A stretch of DNA of 38,287 bases from Bacteroidales bacterium (GTDB lineage Bacteria > Bacteroidota > Bacteroidia > Bacteroidales > UBA932): assembly GCA_024401825.1 (NCBI GenBank), contig JAKSKF010000012.1:1-38287 (forward strand), in the 5' to 3' direction. Shown one piece after another: positions 7,858 to 15,868 of this stretch; position 1 is the stretch's first letter, and each line of letters starts with the position of its first letter. The notes below the pieces were generated by a model. The model searched no databases, was not told the origin of the DNA, and saw only the letters and a program-made list of their open reading frames with translations. The position numbers and the translations under genes were made by a program.

Positions 7858-8736
7858 ATGGCCAAAAAAAAGAAAAGTTCATTGAGAAGAAGGATGGTCG
7901 GCGCATATGTTTCCTCCATTCTCAGCATTTCTCTGGTACTGATACTTGTCGGCACGGCGACTCTGTTGCTGATGAACGCCAAGTCCGTGTCGGACTATTT
8001 CAAGGAAAACCTGCTCATGTCCGTCATCCTGAAATCCGATGTCACCGAAGAGGAGGGGGCCCGGTATGCGGAGGAACTCCGCAAGCGCCCTTATGTGCTG
8101 TCTTCCAAGTACATAGACCAGGAACAGGGGACGCGGGAACTTGAGGCCCTCCTGGGCGAGGACTTCCTTGCCGTCTTCGAGGAATCTCCGGTGCCTACGT
8201 CCGTGGAACTGAATCTGAAAGCGGAGTATGTGGCTCCCGACAGTCTGGCCGTCGTGACCGAACTTCTGGGCGAGGACGAGCCGGTGGAGGACGTCAAGTG
8301 CCAGCAGGGCCTGGTGGAGGCGCTGGACTCCAATATGAAGAAAGTGTCGCTGATACTCCTGATAGCGGTCGCCGCCCTTCTGTTCATATCACTGATTCTG
8401 ATAAACAATGTCGTGAGGCTTCACGTCTTTGCAAAAAGATTCTCCATCAGCACGATGAAACTGGTCGGGGCTACCCATTCGTTCATCTGCCGTCCTTTCC
8501 TCAAGAGGGCGGTCCTTCAGGGATTTATGGCGGCCCTGCTGGCCATCCTGGCGCTTGCCGGACTGCTGTACTGGCTGAATTCGGCTCTTCCCCAGCTGCT
8601 GGCAATCGTCCAGGTGGAGATGTTCGTCAAGGCCGGAGGCGTTGTCCTTGCATCCGGACTTGTGATTTGTGTTGTCGGGACTTATTTTTATGTCAACAAA
8701 CTGCTCTCTATGAGCAAGAATGAATTGTATGGATAA
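7858..8736 (+). CDS. ftsX: Cell division protein FtsX
   Basis: 292 residues. It has a Lys-rich cytoplasmic start, TM1 (about 14-38), an extracytoplasmic domain (about 40-160) with the FtsX pattern VILKSDVTEEEG and YIDQEQGTRE, then three TM segments (about 162-186, 215-237, 255-279) separated by the conserved FSISTMKLVGATHSFICRPFL. FtsX with FtsE forms an ABC-like complex that activates peptidoglycan hydrolases at the septum. ftsE is not in the window. The gene overlaps the DUF3098 start by 8 bp and heads an envelope-biogenesis operon. Confidence 0.93.
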   Translation: MAKKKKSSLRRRMVGAYVSSILSISLVLILVGTATLLLMNAKSVSDYFKENLLMSVILKSDVTEEEGARYAEELRKRPYVLSSKYIDQEQGTRELEALLGEDFLAVFEESPVPTSVELNLKAEYVAPDSLAVVTELLGEDEPVEDVKCQQGLVEALDSNMKKVSLILLIAVAALLFISLILINNVVRLHVFAKRFSISTMKLVGATHSFICRPFLKRAVLQGFMAALLAILALAGLLYWLNSALPQLLAIVQVEMFVKAGGVVLASGLVICVVGTYFYVNKLLSMSKNELYG

Positions 8737-8968
8737 GATGGCAATGGGGCCGAAGGGCCTCAAATTTCTCCTTGCCGGACTGCTCGTTATGCTGGCCGGT
8801 TACGTATTGATGATGGGCGGCCTGAGTCCGGACCCCAATGTCTTCAATTACGGAATGTTCGATTTCAGGAAACTGGTGGCCGCGCCTCTGGTGATTCTGG
8901 CCGGAGTGGTTCTGGAAATTGTTGCCATAATGGGAAAATTTGACAAAGGGGGAAAGGAGGAACAGTGA
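8729..8968 (+). CDS. DUF3098 small membrane protein
   Basis: 79 residues with two hydrophobic helices (about 9-28 and 50-70) separated by the family signature GGLSPDPNVFNYGMFDFRKL, then LVAAPLVILAGVVLEIVAIM. DUF3098 is a Bacteroidota-specific family often found between ftsX and uppP; function unknown. I chose the ATG at 8729 (MDKMAMG) over 8720 because it matches the family N-terminus. It overlaps ftsX by 8 bp, and its TGA shares an A with the uppP ATG. Confidence 0.85.
   Translation: MDKMAMGPKGLKFLLAGLLVMLAGYVLMMGGLSPDPNVFNYGMFDFRKLVAAPLVILAGVVLEIVAIMGKFDKGGKEEQ
8955..8960 (+). promoter_or_regulatory. Strong Shine-Dalgarno (AGGAGG) for uppP
   Basis: AGGAGG lies 7 nt before the ATG at 8968. 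It favours this ATG over the GTG at 8965 and stands out in a phylum where most genes lack such sites. Confidence 0.75.
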
Positions 8969-9783
8969 TGGACTGGTGGCAGGCTCTTCTGCTTGGAATA
9001 GTGCAAGGTCTGACAGAGTTTCTCCCCGTCAGCAGCAGCGGACATCTCGTCGTTGCCGGGGAACTGTTGTCTGTTGACCCGGAGGGCTTCCTGGATTTCA
9101 CGGTGGCCGTTCACTTCGCCACAGTCCTGAGCACTCTTGTGGTGTTCCGAAAAGAGATTGCGGACCTGTTCAAGGGGCTTTTCCGCTTCCGCTACAATGA
9201 CCAGACCGACTATGTCTGCAAGATTCTCGTTTCGATGATTCCCGTTGCGGTGGTCGGATTCTTTTTCAAGGACTGGATAGAATCCCTGTTCGGAGGCGGA
9301 ACCGGAATTGTGCCCTGGTGCCTTGTGGTAACTGCGCTGCTGCTCTTTCTTTCCGAAATCGTCGGGCGCTCGAGAGCGGATGCCGTCTGTCCCCATCGCA
9401 ATGGAATTTCCTATCCTCAGGCCATCGTGGTGGGCTTTGCCCAGGCTCTGGCCGTACTCCCCGGACTGTCCCGCTCGGGAACCACCATTGCCACGGGACT
9501 GATGTCCGGAGTCAGGCGTGACGGGATTGCCCGCTTCTCCTTCCTTATGGTGCTTGTTCCCATTGTCGGAGAACAGGGACTGAACTTGGTGAAATCTCTT
9601 TCAGGGGGCGTCCCTTCCGTTTCCGGAGTGGGTATTGCGGCTCTTCTGACCGGTTTTGCCGCCGCCTTCTTCTCCGGGCTTTTTGCCTGCAGGGTGATGA
9701 TAAATCTCGTGAGCAGGGTCAAACTCGGCTGGTTCGCCCTTTACTGTCTGGCCGTCGCCGCGCTGCTCTTTGTATTCGCATAG
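8968..9783 (+). CDS. uppP: Undecaprenyl-diphosphatase (UppP/BacA)
   Basis: 271 residues, polytopic. It has the two catalytic BacA motifs: GIVQGLTEFLPVSSSGHL (Glu17, Ser22-24, His26) and PGLSRSG at 165-171 (Arg169). It recycles undecaprenyl pyrophosphate to the monophosphate lipid carrier for peptidoglycan and O-glycan export; loss or overexpression affects bacitracin sensitivity. It is joined to DUF3098 by a TGATG overlap and followed 6 nt later by the lpxH-like gene, so the four genes form one envelope operon. Confidence 0.95.
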   Translation: MDWWQALLLGIVQGLTEFLPVSSSGHLVVAGELLSVDPEGFLDFTVAVHFATVLSTLVVFRKEIADLFKGLFRFRYNDQTDYVCKILVSMIPVAVVGFFFKDWIESLFGGGTGIVPWCLVVTALLLFLSEIVGRSRADAVCPHRNGISYPQAIVVGFAQALAVLPGLSRSGTTIATGLMSGVRRDGIARFSFLMVLVPIVGEQGLNLVKSLSGGVPSVSGVGIAALLTGFAAAFFSGLFACRVMINLVSRVKLGWFALYCLAVAALLFVFA

Positions 9784-9789
9784 ACTTTT

Positions 9790-10530
9790 ATGGAAGAACG
9801 CAAGGGAATATATTTTGTCTCGGACGTGCATATCGGCGCTGACGAAGGGAATCCCCGGGAAAGGGAAGAGCGCTTCGTCGAGTTCCTGAGAAGCATTCCC
9901 AAGGACACTACGAAGGCCGTTTATATGCTTGGAGACATCTGGGACCTCTGGTACGAATACCGCGACCTCATCCCCAAGGACGGAGCCAGGGTGGTGGCCC
10001 TTATGTCAGAACTTGTCTGCGCGGGGGTCGAAGTGCATTTCTTCCCCGGCAACCACGATATGTGGGTAAGCGATTTCTTCGAGAGAATAGGGGTGCAGAT
10101 GCACTCGCAGCCTGAATTCCTGACGTTGTCGGACAAGGTTTTCTGCCTCGGGCACGGAGACATCATAGGCGGAACGGATGCGGGCTACCGGTTCCTGCAC
10201 TGGGTCTATACAAGCAGGGTCGTGCAATTTTTCTTCAGCCTGCTCCATCCCAGGATACTGTTTGCAATGTCCCGAAAATGGTTCCGAATCAGCCGGAACT
10301 CGCACAAGACCTTCGAATTCGACCCCGGAAAACAGCGGATTGTCAAATGGGCGGAAAATGTCAGCGCCGTCAGAAAGGTGGATTATTTTGTCTTCGGGCA
10401 TTTCCACAGGAGGGTGGAAACAACCCTTTCCGGAGGTTCGCAGTTCTTCATCCTGGAAGACTGGCTCACTTCCTCGCCCTTTCTCTTTTTCGACGGGCTC
10501 TGCCTGACTCACCGGACCTTTGCAAAGTAG
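9790..10530 (+). CDS. lpxH: UDP-2,3-diacylglucosamine diphosphatase-like metallophosphoesterase (LpxH type)
   Basis: 246 residues. All calcineurin-like metal motifs are present: SDVH (Asp12, His14), GDIWDLW (Asp49), GNHD (Asn88, His89), GHGD (His122) and GHFH (His204, His206). The central segment WVYTSRVVQFFFSLLHP resembles the helical cap of LpxH, which cleaves UDP-diacylglucosamine to lipid X in lipid A synthesis. The symbol rests on family resemblance; a different phosphoesterase of the same fold is possible. Its last 65 bp overlap the 3' end of the convergent DUF4294 gene. Confidence 0.85.
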   Translation: MEERKGIYFVSDVHIGADEGNPREREERFVEFLRSIPKDTTKAVYMLGDIWDLWYEYRDLIPKDGARVVALMSELVCAGVEVHFFPGNHDMWVSDFFERIGVQMHSQPEFLTLSDKVFCLGHGDIIGGTDAGYRFLHWVYTSRVVQFFFSLLHPRILFAMSRKWFRISRNSHKTFEFDPGKQRIVKWAENVSAVRKVDYFVFGHFHRRVETTLSGGSQFFILEDWLTSSPFLFFDGLCLTHRTFAK

Positions 10531-11209
10531 TGTTCAGAGAGTCTCTGGCAATGTTGACGGCAGGCGGGTACTCATAGAAAATGGAGAAATAGAAACTGTC
10601 CCATCCGCCGCTGTCCCAAATCTTCACAAGTTCCTCTGTCTTAAGGTCCTTGCCCTTGGGGTCATACCTGCTTTTCAGGTCCTGGTCAAAGATTTTCGCC
10701 ACGAGTTGCCAGAATCCCGCGGCGAAGCCGTTCTCATAGGTCTTGATGATTTCATAACCGCTCATCCCGCACTCCCTGTCCACCAGTCTGACGAGCAGGA
10801 CCCCCTGGGTTATGGTCATCTTGCGGATGTCCTTCTCGAAGAGCTTGAAAAGTTCCTTCTCGACCTCGTTGACGTATTTGTTCCGCTCGGCTCTCTTGAT
10901 TTTCCCTCTTGACAGTTCAGCGTTCACCTGCTGCATCATCTTGCGCCCTACAAGCGCGTAGGGATAGACTTTGTTGAAGTTGTAAACGGTCTTGTAAAAG
11001 CGCCTCCAGTCACCTTTCTTCATCCCCTTTCCCTTGGGGAAAATCCAGATGGGGTCTATCTGGTCCAGGTACATCGTATCTCCCTGCTCGTCAATGGTTA
11101 TGCCCATCACGTGGCCCTTGATTTTTTCAAATTTCGGAGCAGTTGCCGAGCCCTGGAGAACCAGAAGGGATGAAAGCAGCGCGAGCAGTATGAAACAAGA
11201 CTTTTTCAC
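10466..11209 (-). CDS. DUF4294-family exported protein
   Basis: 247 residues from the GTG at 11209, which starts a clean signal peptide (VKKSCFILLALLSSLLVLQ). The body has the DUF4294 pattern: IWIFPKG, RRFYKTVYNFNKVYPYAL, EKELFKLFEKDIRKMTITQG, VRLVDRECGMSGYEIIKTY and FWQLVAKIFDQDLKSRYDP. Bacteroidota-specific, unknown function, probably periplasmic. Upstream extension to 11404 is excluded by the -7 box at 11215-11222. The C-terminus (RARRKRERARK) is strongly basic and lies in the 65-bp antisense overlap with lpxH. Convergent with lpxH and divergent from rplP. Confidence 0.82.
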   Translation of the reverse strand: MKKSCFILLALLSSLLVLQGSATAPKFEKIKGHVMGITIDEQGDTMYLDQIDPIWIFPKGKGMKKGDWRRFYKTVYNFNKVYPYALVGRKMMQQVNAELSRGKIKRAERNKYVNEVEKELFKLFEKDIRKMTITQGVLLVRLVDRECGMSGYEIIKTYENGFAAGFWQLVAKIFDQDLKSRYDPKGKDLKTEELVKIWDSGGWDSFYFSIFYEYPPAVNIARDSLNTTLQRSGESGRARRKRERARK

Positions 11210-11214
11210 CGCCG

Positions 11215-11222
11215 CAAAGTTA
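11215..11222 (-). promoter_or_regulatory. -7 box for the DUF4294 gene
   Basis: Minus-strand TAACTTTG matches TAnnTTTG and ends 5 nt before the GTG start at 11209, the same geometry as the GT5-like gene. No upstream TTG at the right distance. It predicts a leaderless or nearly leaderless transcript. Confidence 0.6.
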
Positions 11223-11257
11223 ACAAAATTCGTGCTACTCTGTTTCCCGGTATAAGC

Positions 11258-11347
11258 TCTGTCGAAAATGTGAGGAAAAATTTTTTTTGCATTTTCGTAA
11301 CTCTCTGAAAATTGAAAAGTTGGCTTATTGGATTTTCTGTCGAAAAT
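11258..11347. repeat. 12-bp direct repeat pair upstream of the rplP operon
   Basis: TCTGTCGAAAAT occurs at 11258-11269 and again at 11336-11347, 78 bp apart start to start, in the AT-rich spacer between the divergent DUF4294 and rplP promoters. The second copy lies about 24 bp upstream of the rplP -33 box. Could be a regulator site or chance. Confidence 0.5.
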
Positions 11348-11370
11348 ATTGCAAAATAATGTCGATTTCT

Positions 11371-11401
11371 TTTGCGTGCACGGGAATTTTTTGTATCTTT
11401 G
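11371..11401 (+). promoter_or_regulatory. Consensus Bacteroidota promoter for the rplP-rplQ cluster
   Basis: TTTG (11371-11374), 19-bp spacer, TATCTTTG (11394-11401): full match to the phylum's housekeeping promoter. Expected start near 11405-11408, leaving a leader of about 80 nt. It gives the second half of the ribosomal supercluster an independent strong promoter, consistent with the split from rpsC. Confidence 0.88.
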
Positions 11402-11408
11402 CAATCCA

Positions 11409-11453
11409 AAAATCCGCCTTGGAACTGCGTAAAACGCTGATTTTCAGGATTTT
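11409..11453 (+). promoter_or_regulatory. Possible leader hairpin of the rplP operon
   Basis: AAAATCC (11409-11415) can pair with GGATTTT (11447-11453), enclosing a small inner GCG/CGC stem (11427-11437, loop TAAAA). It would sit at the extreme 5' end of the mRNA, where ribosomal-protein autoregulatory structures often lie. No known r-protein binding motif recognised. Confidence 0.35.
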
Positions 11454-11488
11454 ATAGTGAATTTTAGTTTAATTAAAGTAATACAGCG

Positions 11489-11908
11489 ATGTTACAACCT
11501 AAGAGAACAAAATTTAGAAGGGAACAGAAAAACCGTATGAAAGGCAACGCCCAGAGAGGCGCTCAGCTTGCGTTCGGTTCTTTCGGTCTCAAGACCCTCG
11601 AAGAGTGCTGGCTTACGGCCCAGCAGATTGAGGCTGCCCGTCAGGCTATCACGCGTAAGATGAACCGTGAGGGACAGCTCTGGATCAAGGTCTTCCCTGT
11701 GAAGCCTATCACAAAGAAGCCTCTTGATACCCGTATGGGTAAAGGTAAAGGTGACCCCTATGCATTCGTCGCTCCCATCACTCCCGGCCGTATCATCTTC
11801 GAAGCGGAAGGTGTTTCGCTGGCTATAGCGAAAGAGGCTATGCGTCTGGGCGCCAACAAACTTCCTGTAGCGACCAAGTTCGTGGTTCGCAGGGACTATG
11901 TAGAATAA
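11489..11908 (+). CDS. rplP: 50S ribosomal protein uL16 (RplP)
   Basis: 139 residues, normal length. It opens [19 protein letters not shown] and carries the conserved loop [10 protein letters not shown] near residue 82, which reaches the peptidyl-transferase region, and [14 protein letters not shown] at the end. The family usually has a Val or Ile before RMGKGKG; here it is Thr. First gene of the resumed S10/spc cluster, with an 80-nt leader instead of the usual few bases after rpsC. Confidence 0.98.
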   Translation: MLQPKRTKFRREQKNRMKGNAQRGAQLAFGSFGLKTLEECWLTAQQIEAARQAITRKMNREGQLWIKVFPVKPITKKPLDTRMGKGKGDPYAFVAPITPGRIIFEAEGVSLAIAKEAMRLGANKLPVATKFVVRRDYVE

Positions 11909-11924
11909 TTCAACGGAAAAAGAA

Positions 11925-12122
11925 ATGAAAGCATCAGAAGCACGCGAAATGTCTGTAGCAGACCTGCGCGACAGGATTGCGGTTGAAAAGGGCAATCTTG
12001 ATACAATGAAGATCAATCACGCTATTTCTCCGCTGGAGGATACGTCCAAGTTTAAGAAGACCAGAAGGGATATCGCTCTTATGATCACTATCCTTGCTGA
12101 AAAAGAAAAGAAACAAAACTAA
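11925..12122 (+). CDS. rpmC: 50S ribosomal protein uL29 (RpmC)
   Basis: 65 residues, two-helix protein beside the tunnel exit. Pattern: MKASEAREMSVADLRDRI, then SPLEDTSKFKKTRRDIALMITIL. It follows rplP by 16 nt and precedes rpsQ by 11 nt, the conserved order. Short for its frame but unmistakable in context. Confidence 0.95.
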   Translation: MKASEAREMSVADLRDRIAVEKGNLDTMKINHAISPLEDTSKFKKTRRDIALMITILAEKEKKQN

Positions 12123-12133
12123 AAGTTTGACTT

Positions 12134-12388
12134 ATGGAAAGAAATCTTCGTAAGGAAAGAATAGGAGTAGTGGTCAGCAGCAAGATGGACAAGACCATCG
12201 TAGTTGCCGTTGAACGTAAAGAGAAACATCCTATGTATGGAAAGTTCGTCAAGAAGACCACAAAGTTTGTTGCCCAGGATGACAAGAACGAGTGCGGAGA
12301 GGGAGATACCGTCCGCATTATGGAAACCCGTCCTCTGAGCAAGACCAAGAATTGGAGATTAGTAGAAATCGTAGAAAAAGCTAAATAA
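12134..12388 (+). CDS. rpsQ: 30S ribosomal protein uS17 (RpsQ)
   Basis: 84 residues, OB-fold. Signature segments [40 protein letters not shown] and [20 protein letters not shown]. Binds 16S rRNA early in 30S assembly. 3 nt before rplN. Confidence 0.97.
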   Translation: MERNLRKERIGVVVSSKMDKTIVVAVERKEKHPMYGKFVKKTTKFVAQDDKNECGEGDTVRIMETRPLSKTKNWRLVEIVEKAK

Positions 12389-12391
12389 TAT

Positions 12392-12757
12392 ATGGTACAG
12401 CAGGAATCACGTTTACTGGTGGCAGACAACAGCGGCGCTAAGGAAGTCCTTTGCATCCGCGTACTCGGAGGTACTCGCCACCGCTATGCCACTGTCGGCG
12501 ATCAGATCGTCGTGTCAGTCAAGAGTGCCATCCCTGGTTCAGAGGCCAAGAAAGGTACAGTCTCAAAGGCTGTAGTGGTCCGCACCAAGAAAGAAATCCG
12601 CCGTCCCGACGGTTCATACATCCGTTTTGACGACAACGCTTGTGTTCTCCTCAACAACACAGGAGAGCTCCGCGGAACTCGTATCTTCGGCCCCGTTGCC
12701 AGAGAGCTCCGTGAGAATTTTATGAAAATCGTTTCACTTGCACCCGAAGTTCTTTAA
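12392..12757 (+). CDS. rplN: 50S ribosomal protein uL14 (RplN)
   Basis: 121 residues, canonical length. Begins [27 protein letters not shown], with [27 protein letters not shown] and the ending [12 protein letters not shown]. It contacts uL19 and 16S helix 14 at the subunit interface and is a docking site for the silencing factor RsfS. Confidence 0.98.
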   Translation: MVQQESRLLVADNSGAKEVLCIRVLGGTRHRYATVGDQIVVSVKSAIPGSEAKKGTVSKAVVVRTKKEIRRPDGSYIRFDDNACVLLNNTGELRGTRIFGPVARELRENFMKIVSLAPEVL

Positions 12758-12769
12758 CAATCAGGCATT

Positions 12770-13087
12770 ATGAAGAAAATTCACATCAAGAAAGGCGATA
12801 CCGTGTATGTAAATGCAGGTAACGACAAGGGAAAGACCGGAAAGGTCCTCTCAGTTGTCCCTTCAAAGGACCGTGCTATTGTTGAAGGCATCAATATGGT
12901 CAGCAAGCACACAAAACCCAATTCCAAGCAGCCTCAGGGCGGCATCGTAAAGCAGGAAGCGGGAATTCACATTTCTAACCTCAATCTCATTGACCCCAAG
13001 TCAGGCAAGCCCACTCGCGTAGGTTACAGGCTCGACGGAGACAAGAAGATTCGTTACGCTAAAAAATCTGGGGAGGAGATCAAGTAA
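12770..13087 (+). CDS. rplX: 50S ribosomal protein uL24 (RplX)
   Basis: 105 residues with a KOW motif: [22 protein letters not shown] basic loop ([17 protein letters not shown]) and the C-terminal [22 protein letters not shown] match the family. It initiates 50S assembly by binding 23S domain I. 2 nt before rplE. Confidence 0.97.
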   Translation: MKKIHIKKGDTVYVNAGNDKGKTGKVLSVVPSKDRAIVEGINMVSKHTKPNSKQPQGGIVKQEAGIHISNLNLIDPKSGKPTRVGYRLDGDKKIRYAKKSGEEIK

Positions 13088-13089
13088 TT

Positions 13090-13689
13090 ATGGCAAAGAA
13101 TGCAAAAGCAGAGGTCAAGGCTCAGGGCCTTCCTCAGGGATATGTTCCTTCCCTCAAGAAAGTATATAAGGAAGAAATCGTTGACAAGCTGATGAAGCAG
13201 TTCAATTACACTACCGTAATGCAGGTGCCCAAGCTCGTCAAGATTACAATCAATGAAGGTGTCGGAGAAGGCACACAGGACAAGAAAGTCGTTGAGGAGT
13301 CAGCCGCCGAGCTCGCTCTCATCTCCGGACAGAAGCCTGTCATCACCAACTCACGCAAGGATATTTCCAACTTCAAACTCCGTAAGGGAATGTCAGTGGG
13401 CACCAAGGTCACCCTTCGCGACGTCAAGATGTATGAGTTCCTGGAGAAACTCATCCGCGTCGCTCTTCCCCGTATCCGCGACTTCAACGGAATAGCTGAG
13501 AAGATGGACGGACAGGGCAACTACACGCTCGGTCTCAAGGAGCAGATTGTCTTCCCTGAAATCGACATCGACAAGAACCCTCGTATCCACGGACTCGAGA
13601 TTACTTTCGTAACCACCGCCGCAACGGATGAGGAGTGCCACGCTCTCCTTACCGCATTCGGCCTTCCTTTCAAGAAACATAACAAGTAA
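13090..13689 (+). CDS. rplE: 50S ribosomal protein uL5 (RplE)
   Basis: 199 residues, about 20 more than E. coli uL5 because of a charged N-terminal extension ([16 protein letters not shown]). The core is conserved: [51 protein letters not shown], and [23 protein letters not shown]. Binds 5S rRNA and the P-site tRNA in the central protuberance. Confidence 0.97.
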   Translation: MAKNAKAEVKAQGLPQGYVPSLKKVYKEEIVDKLMKQFNYTTVMQVPKLVKITINEGVGEGTQDKKVVEESAAELALISGQKPVITNSRKDISNFKLRKGMSVGTKVTLRDVKMYEFLEKLIRVALPRIRDFNGIAEKMDGQGNYTLGLKEQIVFPEIDIDKNPRIHGLEITFVTTAATDEECHALLTAFGLPFKKHNK

Positions 13690-13694
13690 AGAAT

Positions 13695-13964
13695 ATGGCA
13701 AAAGAATCAATGAAAGCCCGCGAAGTGAAGCGCGCGAAAATGGTTGCTAAGTACGCCGAGAAGAGAAAGGCTCTCAAGGAAGCAGGCGATTGGGCGGCTC
13801 TCGACAAGCTCCCCAAGAACTCTTCCGCAGTCCGTCTTCACAACCGTTGCTCTCTCACCGGCCGTCCGAAGGGTTATATGAGAGCCTTCGGCATCAGCCG
13901 TATCCAGTTCCGTGAGATGGCATCCAACGGCCTCATCCCCGGAGTCAAGAAAGCAAGTTGGTAA
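13695..13964 (+). CDS. rpsN: 30S ribosomal protein uS14 (RpsN), zinc-free form
   Basis: 89 residues: the long form without the CxxC...CxxC zinc ribbon (only one Cys, in [22 protein letters not shown]). The N-terminus [23 protein letters not shown] is basic. Binds the 30S head with uS3 and uS10. Confidence 0.97.
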   Translation: MAKESMKAREVKRAKMVAKYAEKRKALKEAGDWAALDKLPKNSSAVRLHNRCSLTGRPKGYMRAFGISRIQFREMASNGLIPGVKKASW

Positions 13965-13982
13965 TAATAAAAGAACAATAAT

Positions 13983-14378
13983 ATGACAGATCCTATTGCA
14001 GATTACCTCACAAGGATTCGCAATGCCTATATGGCAGGAAAGAAGGTCGTGGAGATTCCCTCTTCAAATATGAAGGTCTCCATCACCAAAATCCTTTGCG
14101 AGAAGGGTTACATCCTCAGCTACAAGATTGTCGAGGGTACCCCGTTCAACACTATCAAAATCGCTCTGAAGTACCATCCTCAGACCAAGGTAGCCGCAAT
14201 CAAGAAGATTGAACGCGTTTCCACTCCCGGTCTCCGTCAGTACACAGACGTGAAAGATATGCCCCGCGTTCTCAACGGACTCGGAATCGCAATCCTCTCA
14301 ACATCAAAGGGCGTCATTACCGACAAGGAAGCCAAGGAACTTGGCGTGGGTGGTGAAGTTTTGTGCTACGTATATTAA
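13983..14378 (+). CDS. rpsH: 30S ribosomal protein uS8 (RpsH)
   Basis: 131 residues. MTDPIADYLTRIRNAYMAGK at the start, IERVSTPGLRQYTDVKDMPRVLNGLGIAILSTSKGV at the RNA-binding C-terminus. In E. coli uS8 is the translational repressor of the spc operon; no matching mRNA site could be confirmed here by eye. Confidence 0.98.
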   Translation: MTDPIADYLTRIRNAYMAGKKVVEIPSSNMKVSITKILCEKGYILSYKIVEGTPFNTIKIALKYHPQTKVAAIKKIERVSTPGLRQYTDVKDMPRVLNGLGIAILSTSKGVITDKEAKELGVGGEVLCYVY

Positions 14379-14399
14379 TATTTAAAGGTATATAAAACA

Positions 14400-14960
14400 A
14401 TGTCAAGAATTGGTAAATTGCCTGTAAGCCTTCCGACCGGAGTCAGCGCCACGCTTGAAGACGGCAACGTGATGAAGGTTAAAGGACCCCTCGGTGAGAT
14501 GAGCCAGAAGATAGATCCGGACATCAAGGTCACCATTGAGGACAATACTATTAAATTCGAAAGACCTACCGACCAGCCCCGTCACCGTTCTATGCACGGT
14601 CTGTACCGCGCTCTGGTGAACAATATGGTTGTCGGTGTGTCCGAAGGATTCACTATCAAGCAGGAACTCGTCGGTGTCGGTTACCGTGTATCCGTTTCCG
14701 GCCAGCTTCTGGTTTTCTCTCTCGGTTATTCACACGAGATTCAGCTTATGCTCCCCAAGGAAGTCAAGGCTGAGGTTCCCGACGTGAGAAAGGGTGAAAA
14801 CCCCGTCCTGGTTCTCAAGAGCGCCGACAAGCAGCTCGTAGGCCAGGTAGCCGCAAAGATTCGTACATTCCGCAAGCCTGAACCTTACAAGGGCAAGGGT
14901 ATCAAGTTCGTTGGTGAGCAGCTCCGCCGCAAGGCAGGAAAGACTGCAGCCGCTAAATAA
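14400..14960 (+). CDS. rplF: 50S ribosomal protein uL6 (RplF)
   Basis: 186 residues, two uL6 repeats. Starts MSRIGKLPVSLPTGV, with HRSMHGLYRALVNNMVVGVSEGF in the middle and the C-terminal signature PEPYKGKGIKFVGEQLRRKAGK. Sits near the factor-binding centre beside the sarcin-ricin loop. Confidence 0.98.
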   Translation: MSRIGKLPVSLPTGVSATLEDGNVMKVKGPLGEMSQKIDPDIKVTIEDNTIKFERPTDQPRHRSMHGLYRALVNNMVVGVSEGFTIKQELVGVGYRVSVSGQLLVFSLGYSHEIQLMLPKEVKAEVPDVRKGENPVLVLKSADKQLVGQVAAKIRTFRKPEPYKGKGIKFVGEQLRRKAGKTAAAK

Positions 14961-14975
14961 TAGGAGACAGGAATT

Positions 14976-15338
14976 ATGGCATTGAATAGAATTGAAAGAC
15001 GAAGAAGAATTCACTACCGTATCCGTAAACACGTCAGCGGCACAGCGGAAAAACCCAGAATGGTCGTTTTCCGCTCCAACAAGCAGATTTACGTTCAGAT
15101 AGTTGATGACGAGCAGGGCAAGACCCTCGTCGCGGCTTCTTCAAATGACAAGCAGCTTGCAGCTGAATGCAAGGGCAAGAACGGTATCGACGCTGCCGCA
15201 ATAGTCGGCAAGGCTATCGCCCAGCGTGCCATCGAAAAGGGTATCAACACCATTTGTTTCGACCGTGGCGGTTATCTTTTCCATGGCAGAGTTAAAAGTT
15301 TGGCAGATGCTGCCCGTGAAGGCGGCCTCGTATTCTAA
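14976..15338 (+). CDS. rplR: 50S ribosomal protein uL18 (RplR)
   Basis: 120 residues. Typical pattern [50 protein letters not shown], and the end [26 protein letters not shown]. Binds 5S rRNA. A GGAGA purine tract about 10 nt upstream acts as a plausible ribosome-binding site. Confidence 0.97.
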   Translation: MALNRIERRRRIHYRIRKHVSGTAEKPRMVVFRSNKQIYVQIVDDEQGKTLVAASSNDKQLAAECKGKNGIDAAAIVGKAIAQRAIEKGINTICFDRGGYLFHGRVKSLADAAREGGLVF

Positions 15339-15349
15339 TAATTAAGACT

Positions 15350-15868
15350 ATGGCAAATACAAATGTTAAAAGAGTAAAGACTTCTGATCTTGAATTGAAA
15401 GACAGACTGGTCGCCATCCAGAGAGTTACCAAGGTGACTAAGGGTGGTCGTCACTTCCGCTTTGCCGCAATTGTGGTCGTAGGTGACGAGAACGGCGTTG
15501 TCGGCTATGGTCTTGGTAAGGCTAATGAAGTTACCGCCGCTATCGCCAAGGGCGTTGAGGATGCAAAGAAGAATCTTGTCAAGATTCCCATCATCAACAC
15601 CACCATTCCTCACGAGCAGGAATCAAAGTTCGGCGGCTCACGCGTGTTTATGAAGCCTGCGGCTCCCGGTACCGGTGTAAAGGCGGGCGGCGCCATGCGT
15701 GCAGTTTTCGAATCAGCCGGAATCCAGAACGTGCTTGCAAAGTCAAAGGGCTCATCCAACCCTCATAACCTGGTGAAGGCAACGGTTACCGCTCTCACCG
15801 AGATGAGAGACGCCTACACTGTGGCAGGCCTTCGTGGAGTTCCTATGAGTAAAGTATTTAACGGATAG
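15350..15868 (+). CDS. rpsE: 30S ribosomal protein uS5 (RpsE)
   Basis: 172 residues. Double-stranded-RNA-binding N-terminal domain with [37 protein letters not shown], and the C-terminal domain with [17 protein letters not shown] and [11 protein letters not shown]. Acts in translational accuracy; spectinomycin contacts this protein's loop near residues 30-40. Confidence 0.98.
   Translation: MANTNVKRVKTSDLELKDRLVAIQRVTKVTKGGRHFRFAAIVVVGDENGVVGYGLGKANEVTAAIAKGVEDAKKNLVKIPIINTTIPHEQESKFGGSRVFMKPAAPGTGVKAGGAMRAVFESAGIQNVLAKSKGSSNPHNLVKATVTALTEMRDAYTVAGLRGVPMSKVFNG

Noticed and set aside
11210-11404. N-terminal extension of the DUF4294 protein to 11404
   Set aside because: It crosses the -7 box and AT-rich regulatory DNA, and the signal peptide starts at the GTG at 11209.
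1378-11488. The block between rpsC and rplP as an integrated mobile element
   Set aside because: No integrase, transposase, attachment repeats or tRNA gene seen; the genes are core housekeeping functions with similar composition to their neighbours.
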